Assembly (NCBI GenBank): GCA_003104975.1 | Contig: PQAM01000014.1 | Location: forward strand, 1-64,000 | Direction of reading: 5' to 3' | DNA from: Candidatus Methylomirabilota bacterium | GTDB lineage: Bacteria; Methylomirabilota; Methylomirabilia; Methylomirabilales; Methylomirabilaceae | Length of the DNA: 64,000 nt | Shown here: positions 57,651 through 64,000 of the stretch, piece by piece | How the letters are laid out: every line of letters starts with the position of its first letter | How positions within the stretch are numbered: position 1 is the first letter of the stretch | The notes under the pieces: generated by a model | Told to the model about the DNA's origin: nothing | What the model saw: the letters and a program-made list of their open reading frames with translations, nothing else | Database searches by the model: none | Program-made: the position numbers and the translations under genes

Positions 57651-58607
57651 TCAGAAGTTCCGGCGCAGGTCCATCCCCGCGTAGAGCGAGGCGATCTGGT
57701 CGGCATAGCCGTTGAACATCAATGTCTTGCGTCGTCGGAACTCGCCGATCCGCCGTTCGGTCCCCTGGCTCCAGCGCGGATGATCGACGTCAGGATTGAC
57801 GTTCGAGTAAAACCCGTACTCGCTCGGGGCGGCCTTTTCCCACGTCGTCTTGGGTTGCTCGCTTACGAAGCGGATCCGCACGATCGACTTGGCGCTTTTG
57901 AAGCCGTACTTCCACGGGACGACGACGCGAACCGGGGCCCCGTCCTGGTTCGGCAACACCTGCCCGTACAGCCCGAAGGTGAGCAACGTGAGGGGATGCA
58001 GCGCCTCATCCAGTCGTAACCCCTCTACGTAGGGCCAATCGAGTGAGGAGAGGTTGAACAGACCCTTGCGCTGTCCGGGGAACTGCGCAGGATCGTGAAG
58101 GGTGGTAAACTCGACGAACCTGGCCTTGCTCGTCGGCGCGACCCGCTTGATAAGGGACGCGAGCGGGTAGCCGATCCACGGGATCACCATCGACCACCCC
58201 TCGACGCAGCGCAGGCGATAGATCCGCTCTTCCAGGGGGAAGAGCCGCATCAACTCCTCGACGTTATACCGTCCGGGGCGCGCGACGTACCCATCGATCT
58301 GGACGGTCCATGGGCGCGGTTTGAGCAGATGCGCGAGCCGCGACGGGTCGTCCTTATTCGGACCGAACTCCCAGAAGTTATTGTAGGTCGTGATATTTTC
58401 AAGCGATGTCAGGGATTCGTCTACACTGTATCGCTGGCTGCGGCTTGCCGGGAGACGTTCGCCTGTCGACGGGGGCGTCGCAGCCGTCGATCCGGTCGGG
58501 GTCAGCAGCAGGGCCGCCATCCCGATCAGGAACGATCGCCGGTTGAGGTACAGCTTGTAGTCCGTAATCTCTGACGGCGCCATGTCCGGGGCATGCCTGA
58601 TCAACAT
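57651..58607 (-). CDS. msrP: MsrP, molybdenum protein-methionine-sulfoxide reductase catalytic subunit
   Basis: Periplasmic Mo-cofactor enzyme repairing oxidised methionines in envelope proteins. The 318-residue product has a twin-arginine signal (NRRSFLIG, about 22-29), the MSRP N-terminal pattern, the presumed Mo-ligand Cys134 in [10 protein letters not shown] and the C-terminal [19 protein letters not shown] 58607 is 5 bases after AGGAGG. It is transcribed with msrQ. Confidence 0.96.
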   Translation of the reverse strand: MLIRHAPDMAPSEITDYKLYLNRRSFLIGMAALLLTPTGSTAATPPSTGERLPASRSQRYSVDESLTSLENITTYNNFWEFGPNKDDPSRLAHLLKPRPWTVQIDGYVARPGRYNVEELMRLFPLEERIYRLRCVEGWSMVIPWIGYPLASLIKRVAPTSKARFVEFTTLHDPAQFPGQRKGLFNLSSLDWPYVEGLRLDEALHPLTLLTFGLYGQVLPNQDGAPVRVVVPWKYGFKSAKSIVRIRFVSEQPKTTWEKAAPSEYGFYSNVNPDVDHPRWSQGTERRIGEFRRRKTLMFNGYADQIASLYAGMDLRRNF

Positions 58608-58678
58608 ACTGTCCTCCTGCTATTCAGCTCCTACTTCCTTAGACGCTGGACAGTGTCATGTGGTTGCGTGATTCGAGG

Positions 58679-59236
58679 CTAGAGCCCTCGCAGGCGGCCC
58701 GCGTGCAAGACGGCGATAATGGTCATGGCGTCGACGATCTCGCCCTGCAGGACCATCTGGATGGCGTCGGTAAATGGGAAGGCCCGGACCTCAATGAACT
58801 CGGTATCGTCCGGCGGCCGCTCGAGTCTCGTCAGTTCCTCGCCGATAAAAAGGTGAGCCGTTTCGTCCATCACGCTCTTGCTCGTGTGAAAACTGCTGAG
58901 CGGCGTGAGCCGCCCCGCCTGATACCCGATCTCCTCACTCAGCTCCCGCTGGACTGCCGCCTCGATCGACTCGCCATCATGGATCCCGCCGGTCGGCATC
59001 TCCCAGGTGGCCCGCTTGGCGATATACCGGTACTGCTGCACAAGGAGGACTGTCCGGCTGTCGAGGAAGGGGAGGATACCGACACACTCACCGCAGGTCA
59101 CCACGCCGTAAATCGTCGTCCGGCCGTCAGGAAGTCCGACCAGGTCTTCGCGAAGGGACAACCATCGGTTCCGATAGATCGACCGGCTGGAGAGGGTCTT
59201 CCATGCCGCTTCTGCCAACGTATGCCTTTTCATCAT
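58679..59236 (-). CDS. NUDIX hydrolase, ADP-ribose pyrophosphatase-like
   Basis: A 185-residue protein with a complete Nudix box at about 83-105 (G-G-x5-E-x7-REUxEExGY). The preceding VLLVQQYRYIAKRATWEMPT matches ADP-ribose pyrophosphatases, which hydrolyse ADP-ribose to AMP and ribose 5-phosphate. The frame starts earlier (59326) but ATG 59236 follows GTGGAG. Substrate is inferred. Confidence 0.92.
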   Translation of the reverse strand: MMKRHTLAEAAWKTLSSRSIYRNRWLSLREDLVGLPDGRTTIYGVVTCGECVGILPFLDSRTVLLVQQYRYIAKRATWEMPTGGIHDGESIEAAVQRELSEEIGYQAGRLTPLSSFHTSKSVMDETAHLFIGEELTRLERPPDDTEFIEVRAFPFTDAIQMVLQGEIVDAMTIIAVLHAGRLRGL

Positions 59237-59313
59237 GTCTGCTCCACGAGAAACTGTTTCGTATGCTCGGTCTGTCCGACGGTGAGCTGATGAAAAAGCG
59301 CCGTAGCGTGATA

Positions 59314-61950
59314 CTATTCGCCGCACTGCTGGATCAGCTTCGCCACAAGCCCGGTCCAGCCGGTCTGGTGACTGGCGCCGATCCCAGCGCCGTTGTCGCC
59401 GTGAAAGTATTCAAAGAAGAGTACCAGGTCGCGCCAGTAGGGATCATGCTGAAATGTCTGTGTCACGCCGTATACCGGCCTCCGGCCATCGCGGTCGCGC
59501 AGGAAGATACGGCTCAGCCGGCGCGCGATCTCTGCGGCCACCTCCCACAAGGTCATCATCCGGCCCGATCCGGTGGGACACTCCACCGTGTAGTCGTCGC
59601 CCAGATAGTAATGGAACTTCTGGAGCGATTCGATGATCAGATAGTTGACCGGGAACCAGATCGGGCCGCGCCAATTCGAATTGCCGCCGAAGAGGCCCGT
59701 GCTCGATTCGGCCGGTTCGTAATCCACCCGGTGCTCCATGCCGTCCACGGTGAGCGTGAACGGGTGATCGTGATGGTAGCGGGAGATCGCCCGGATCCCG
59801 TACGGCGACAGGAACTCCCGCTCATCGAGCATCAGCCTGAGCACCCGGCGCAATCGCTCGGGATTGGCGATGGAGAGCAGGCGGCGCTTCTTTTGACCGG
59901 GGGTCCGCATGCAGGCGCATCCCAGGGTAAGATCCGGACGGTGATCGATGAACCACTCCAGACGCCGCTTGAAACCGGGCAGCCGGTCCAATAGCTCCGC
60001 GTCCAACGTTTCGACGGCAAACAGCGGGATCAGGCCCACCATCGACCGGACCTTCAGGGGTACGTGACGGTCGTCCGGCAGGTGCAACACATCGTAGTAG
60101 AAGCCGTCGGCCTCGTCCCACAAACCGAGGGTATTCATGGCGTGGGCGATGTAGATAAAGTGCTCCCAGAACTTGCTGGCCACATCCTCATAGGCCGAGT
60201 TTTCGCGCGCCAGCTCCAGGGAGATCGCCAGCAGGTTCAGGGTGTACATCCCCATCCAGCTCGTTCCGTCGGCCTGCTCAATATGGCCGCCCGTGGGCAG
60301 CGGCTTACTGCGATCAAAGATGCCGATGTTGTCCAGCCCCAGAAAGCCGCCCTGGAAGACATTCCGTCCCTCGGCGTCCTTCCGGTTGACCCACCAGGTG
60401 AAGTTGAGCAGAAGCTTGTGGAAGACGCGCTCCAGGAAGGCCCGATCCCCTTGGCCGCGACGCTTCTTTTCGATCTTATAGACGCGCCAAGCGGCCCAGG
60501 CGTGAACGGGCGGGTTCACATCGCCGAAGGCCCATTCGTAGGCGGGGAGTTGCCCGTTGGGATGCATGTACCACTCGCGCAGCATCAGCACCAGTTGTTC
60601 CTTGGCAAAGTCGGGATCGATCAGCGCCAGTGGGAGGCAGTGAAAGGCCAGATCCCAGGCGGCATACCAGGGGTACTCCCACTTATCGGGCATGGAGATG
60701 ACATCGGCATTGTACAGATGCGTCCACTCGCGGTTGCGCCCGCTCAGCCGCTCTGGAGGGGGCTGGGGAAGGCCCGGATCGCCCGCGAGCCACTGCGCAA
60801 CCACGTAGTGATAAAACTGCTTCGACCAGAGCAGCCCGGCGAACGCCTGGCGCATGACGGTCCGGGCGTCGGGCGAGAGGTCCTGGGGAATGATTGTTGC
60901 GTAGAACTCCTCGGCCTCGCGCTGCCGCTCCGAGAACAGTTGTTCGAAGTCAGCGCCGAAGGGATTTTCGCCGGTGGGTGGCACCTGTGTATCCGTAAGT
61001 CGCAATCGGATTGTCGCCATCTCGCCCGGGCCGAGGGAGAGCGGATAGTGGGCGGCCGCCTTCGTCCCTGCCGGCTCAGGGTTCACCGCCTTCTTCGCAC
61101 CGTGGACCACGTAGTCGTTGATGCCGTCCTTCGCATAGATCGAGCCGTTATCGGCCCCGTAGAGCCGCCGGCTGTTGGTCTCATTTTCGGTGAAGAGCAA
61201 CTCGGGCGAGCCTTCACAGTGCAGCCATCGGAGGCCATAGTAGGGATGGGCCACCTCGATGACGGCGTGACCCTCCCGGTCCTTCGCCCGTCGCAGGCTC
61301 GGGCGTAGCTCGTCGTAACCCCAGGACCAAGTGTTGCGGAACCAAAGCGTCGGCAACAGGTGCAATGACGCGCGATCCGGCCCGCGATTGACCACACTGA
61401 TCCGGACGAGGATATCGTCTGCGCTCGCCTTAGCATATTCAACAACGATGTCGAAGTAGCGATTTTCATCGAAGACGCCCATATCCAGCAGCTCATACTC
61501 GGGGGCGCTTCGCCCGCGCCGCCGGTTTTCGTCCACCAGTCGCTCGTACGGGAACTCTGCCTGCGGGTACTTATAGAGATACTTCATATAAGAATGGGTG
61601 GGGGTCGAGTCCACGTAGAAGTAATACTCTTTGACGTCCTCACCGTGATTGCCTTGATTTCCCGTCAGGCCGAAGAGTCGCTCCTTGAGGATCGGATCTC
61701 GGCCGTTCCAGAGCGCGACCGCGAAACAGATGAGCTGGTGACGATCGCAGATGCCGGCGAGGCCGTCCTCCCCCCACCGATAGGCCCTCGAACGGGCGTG
61801 GTCGAAAGGGAAGTAGTCCCAGGCGGTCCCCTGCGGACTGTAATCCTCACGCACGGTCCCCCAGGCGCGTTCGCTCAAGTAAGGTCCCCAGCGCTTCCAG
61901 TGGACCCTGCGCTCGCGCGACTCCTCAAGTCTTGCCTCTTCTTTCGTCAT
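59314..61950 (-). CDS. GH63-type glucosidase (mannosyl-oligosaccharide glucosidase/MGH-like)
   Basis: An 878-residue protein with an N-terminal beta-sandwich domain and an (alpha/alpha)6 catalytic domain. Family blocks include [64 protein letters not shown] and [15 protein letters not shown] at the C terminus. These enzymes hydrolyse alpha-glucosidic linkages in glycosides or compatible solutes; the substrate here is unknown. No signal peptide, so cytosolic. ATG 61950 is about 8 bases after AGGAG. Confidence 0.9.
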   Translation of the reverse strand: MTKEEARLEESRERRVHWKRWGPYLSERAWGTVREDYSPQGTAWDYFPFDHARSRAYRWGEDGLAGICDRHQLICFAVALWNGRDPILKERLFGLTGNQGNHGEDVKEYYFYVDSTPTHSYMKYLYKYPQAEFPYERLVDENRRRGRSAPEYELLDMGVFDENRYFDIVVEYAKASADDILVRISVVNRGPDRASLHLLPTLWFRNTWSWGYDELRPSLRRAKDREGHAVIEVAHPYYGLRWLHCEGSPELLFTENETNSRRLYGADNGSIYAKDGINDYVVHGAKKAVNPEPAGTKAAAHYPLSLGPGEMATIRLRLTDTQVPPTGENPFGADFEQLFSERQREAEEFYATIIPQDLSPDARTVMRQAFAGLLWSKQFYHYVVAQWLAGDPGLPQPPPERLSGRNREWTHLYNADVISMPDKWEYPWYAAWDLAFHCLPLALIDPDFAKEQLVLMLREWYMHPNGQLPAYEWAFGDVNPPVHAWAAWRVYKIEKKRRGQGDRAFLERVFHKLLLNFTWWVNRKDAEGRNVFQGGFLGLDNIGIFDRSKPLPTGGHIEQADGTSWMGMYTLNLLAISLELARENSAYEDVASKFWEHFIYIAHAMNTLGLWDEADGFYYDVLHLPDDRHVPLKVRSMVGLIPLFAVETLDAELLDRLPGFKRRLEWFIDHRPDLTLGCACMRTPGQKKRRLLSIANPERLRRVLRLMLDEREFLSPYGIRAISRYHHDHPFTLTVDGMEHRVDYEPAESSTGLFGGNSNWRGPIWFPVNYLIIESLQKFHYYLGDDYTVECPTGSGRMMTLWEVAAEIARRLSRIFLRDRDGRRPVYGVTQTFQHDPYWRDLVLFFEYFHGDNGAGIGASHQTGWTGLVAKLIQQCGE

Positions 61951-62036
61951 GGATCGTTCTCCTGCTAATAGGGTTCTGCGACCTCACAGAACACCTTGAT
62001 GGCGCCATGGCCGGCGCTTGACCTACACAAAAGACC

Positions 62037-63404
62037 TCATGCCGGCTTGACCTCTTCCATCAGCGTGAAGAAGCCCTCGGCGAGTGTCGGATGGATATAG
62101 ACCGCGCCTTTTAGCAGGGTGTAGGGCAGTCCCGCAAGCATGAGCGTACCAAGCATCTGAATCAATTCGCCGCCTTCGGTTGCCAGGATAGCCGCACCAA
62201 GAATGCGGTCGTTGGGAGCATCCACGACGAGCTTCATGAACCCACTCGTCTCATCCCGCTCGATGGCGCGAGCAACCCAGCCCATTGGAATCTTCCCGAT
62301 CTTCAGGCTATGACCTTTCGCTCTCGCCTCCTTCTCGGTCATGCCGACCCGGCCCAATTGCGGATCGGTAAACACGGAGTACGGGATAATGCGGTGATCG
62401 ATCGTCAGGTTCTGCCCTTCGACAAGGTTCGCGTAGAGGATCTGGTAGTCGTTATAGGAGATGTGCGTGAAAGCAGGTCCGCCTTTTACGTCGCCCAGGG
62501 CCCAGATACCGGGCACATTTGTCTCCAGGCGGCCGTTCACCGCGATATAGCCTTTGGCATCGGTCTGCACGCCGGCCTGCTCCAATCCCAGGTCGTCGGT
62601 GTTGGGCCTTCGCCCGGCGGCCACCAGGAGATGCGAACCGGATATCACCTGAGAGCCGCCATCCCCATTAAGGATCAGTGTAATCCGGCCGTTCGCACGC
62701 TGGATCCGGCTTGTGCGTGCGCGAAGTACGAAGGAGATGCCTTCGCCTTCGAGGATCTTGTGCATCTCGGCCGCGACGTCGGGATCCTCACGCGTGAGGA
62801 TCTCATCGCCTCGGTGGACGATTGTCACGCGGCTGCCGAACCGCCCAAACATCTGTCCGAACTCCAGCCCGATATAGCCGCCGCCCAGGACCAGCAGGTG
62901 CTCGGGCACCTCACGCAGCTCCATGATGCTGGCGTTGGTCAGGTAGGCGGTCTCGTCAAGCCCTTCGATGCGCGGAATATCGGGGCGAGTGCCCGTGTTG
63001 ACGAAGATCCGCTCGCCCTCCAGGACCTCGGCTCCGACCTGGATCGCGTGGGGACCGACAAATCGGGCATGCCCGCGATTGAGGTCCAGATTCGGGCGTT
63101 GGTCCACCTTACGCTGTTGCCCGGACCTGAAGCTCTGAACGATCGCGTCCTTGCGGGCCACGATGCCAGGCAGATCGACGCTGACCTCGCCCGTCCGGAC
63201 GCTCCAGCGGGCTGCGTGACGGGCGTAATGGGCCACCTGCGCGGAGGCGACCATCGTTTTTGTCGGCGTGCAACCGGTATTGATGCAGGTGCCGCCGAGA
63301 TATTCCTTCTCGATCAGGGCCACGCGCCAGCCAAGGTCGGCCAGCTTATGTGAGAGGGGGTTGCCGCCCTGGCCTGAACCGATCACGATCGCGTCGTATA
63401 TCAT
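62037..63404 (-). CDS. FAD-dependent pyridine nucleotide-disulfide oxidoreductase (mercuric reductase-like)
   Basis: A 455-residue class I flavoprotein. It has the FAD-binding GSGQGGNP near the start, the redox-active pair C40/C45 in GGTCINTGCTPTKT, NAD(P)-binding LGGGYIGLEFGQMFGRFG, and the C-terminal HPTLAE with the catalytic His. It lacks both the N-terminal metal-binding domain and the C-terminal Cys pair of MerA, so mercury reduction is not supported. Substrate unknown. Confidence 0.92.
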   Translation of the reverse strand: MIYDAIVIGSGQGGNPLSHKLADLGWRVALIEKEYLGGTCINTGCTPTKTMVASAQVAHYARHAARWSVRTGEVSVDLPGIVARKDAIVQSFRSGQQRKVDQRPNLDLNRGHARFVGPHAIQVGAEVLEGERIFVNTGTRPDIPRIEGLDETAYLTNASIMELREVPEHLLVLGGGYIGLEFGQMFGRFGSRVTIVHRGDEILTREDPDVAAEMHKILEGEGISFVLRARTSRIQRANGRITLILNGDGGSQVISGSHLLVAAGRRPNTDDLGLEQAGVQTDAKGYIAVNGRLETNVPGIWALGDVKGGPAFTHISYNDYQILYANLVEGQNLTIDHRIIPYSVFTDPQLGRVGMTEKEARAKGHSLKIGKIPMGWVARAIERDETSGFMKLVVDAPNDRILGAAILATEGGELIQMLGTLMLAGLPYTLLKGAVYIHPTLAEGFFTLMEEVKPA

Positions 63405-63419
63405 TGGAGGGACTCCTTC

Positions 63420-63698
63420 TCAGCACAGCCGCACAAGCAGATGGTCTCCAACCCGCAGGGCATTGGCGATGATGGTCAGTGCCGGGTTCATCGCGCCGCT
63501 TGAGGGGAAAAAGCTATTCAGTTCCCTTCGGGAATCGTCGAATGCCTTGAGTAGGCCGAACGGTGGGTCGGTGCGGCCGAGGTCTGTGCTCGATGTGAAG
63601 ATGAGGTCGTTCTGGCTGTTATGGAATGACATGCAGATGGCGAGGATCGTCGCGATCATGAACAGGGGCAGAACACTTGCTCTCACCGTCTTATCCAT
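63420..63698 (-). pseudogene. small ORF ending in a GMC oxidoreductase C-terminal remnant
   Basis: The last about 25 codons read FFPSSGAMNPALTIIANAL then RVGDHL, the C-terminal signature of GMC-family oxidoreductases (FPSSGxxNPxLTIxAxALRxADHL). The preceding about 60 residues (hydrophobic LPLFMIATILAICMS then polar sequence) do not belong to that family. ATG 63698 has GGGG 5 bases upstream. Probably a scar left by deletion of a large oxidoreductase gene; expression is doubtful. Confidence 0.55.
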
Positions 63699-63784
63699 CT
63701 GTGCCCCGCTGAGTATTGGGAGCCGACGTTGATCGCGTCTCCACGGGGTCATCTGCTCACCACGGAGGATAATCACATCATAGC

Positions 63785-63955
63785 ACACGCTCAGGGTCAG
63801 ATGTTCGAGAACCGTTACTGCCGCACGGCACAGGCAGAAATCATGAAGCTGGCCAGCCCGGCAGCCTCCATCAGATACTCAGACCAATGACGAGACAGCG
63901 CCTCAAACCACTCATCGTCCTTCCGGCTGGTATGGCTCGCCACAACGTCAGACAT
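63785..63955 (-). pseudogene. N-terminal fragment of an aquaporin-like channel, frameshifted
   Basis: The minus-strand ATG 63955 opens a 46-codon ORF: after a hydrophilic start it reads WSEYLMEAAGLASFMISACA, typical of the first helix of MIP-family channels, then stops at 63815. A +1 shifted frame continues TVLEHLTLS, as expected next in this family. Later helices and NPA motifs are absent. Too short to function. Confidence 0.5.
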
Positions 63956-64000
63956 ATCCGCACCACTGGATAGACTAGTACTTCACTGCGAAAGTTAACG

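Noticed and set aside
60064-61308. 414-codon plus-strand ORF opposite the GH63 glucosidase
   Set aside because: The minus-strand glycosidase has clear family motifs; this ORF has none and no Shine-Dalgarno sequence.
62037-63404. Mercuric reductase and a mercury-resistance operon
   Set aside because: The C-terminal Cys pair and heavy-metal domain of MerA are missing, and no merR, merT or merP is nearby.

Overview
This window comes from a high-GC, Gram-negative-type bacterial chromosome. Gene order, the zinc-ribbon form of S14, MsrPQ, MeaB and the mix of interspersed palindromes fit an environmental lineage such as Methylomirabilota (NC10). That placement is an inference from overall resemblance; no 16S gene is present. 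No rRNA and no CRISPR array was seen.

Left part (1-16.1 kb): the end of tuf is followed by a complete, unbroken S10-spc-alpha ribosomal superoperon (rpsJ to rplQ, with secY, adk, map, infA, rpmJ and rpoA). Most genes are overlapping or closely spaced. It ends in a strong intrinsic terminator at 16077-16117. Several spacers carry short hairpin-forming repeats whose sequence differs from spacer to spacer.

Accessory region (16.2-29.8 kb): a secreted Rhs/YD-repeat protein of about 2,505 residues has a domain order reminiscent of teneurins (Ig-like and PKD domains, a carboxypeptidase-regulatory-like domain, six NHL repeats, YD shell, variable tip). It is followed by a displaced second rhs-core-plus-tip cassette and a third rhs remnant. 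Both intact tips end in an ATGA overlap with a small, AT-richer, exported ORF, the arrangement expected for effector-immunity pairs; the second ORF is frameshifted at a T7 run. Next comes a block of three toxin-antitoxin modules (PIN/XRE, HigBA, CopG-type/MazF).

Central core (29.9-51.8 kb): an EF-G-like GTPase, then a nus/infB-type operon (rimP, nusA, ylxR-L7Ae fusion, infB, ylxP, rbfA, a PHP phosphoesterase, truB, ribF, rpsO, pnp, an M16 peptidase). Purine genes purB and purSQL, threonine-pathway genes hom and thrC, and tRNA-Gly and tRNA-Cys behind a near-consensus promoter follow.

Right part (51.9-64 kb): a CxxCH haem-binding membrane protein, an acyl-CoA dehydrogenase with MeaB, and an AT-rich minus-strand gene that appears to use AUU as its start codon. 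Then come an integrase remnant and a fourth toxin-antitoxin pair between 56-bp direct repeats, msrPQ, a NUDIX hydrolase, a GH63-type glucosidase and a FAD disulfide oxidoreductase. The right edge holds decayed fragments of a GMC oxidoreductase and an aquaporin.
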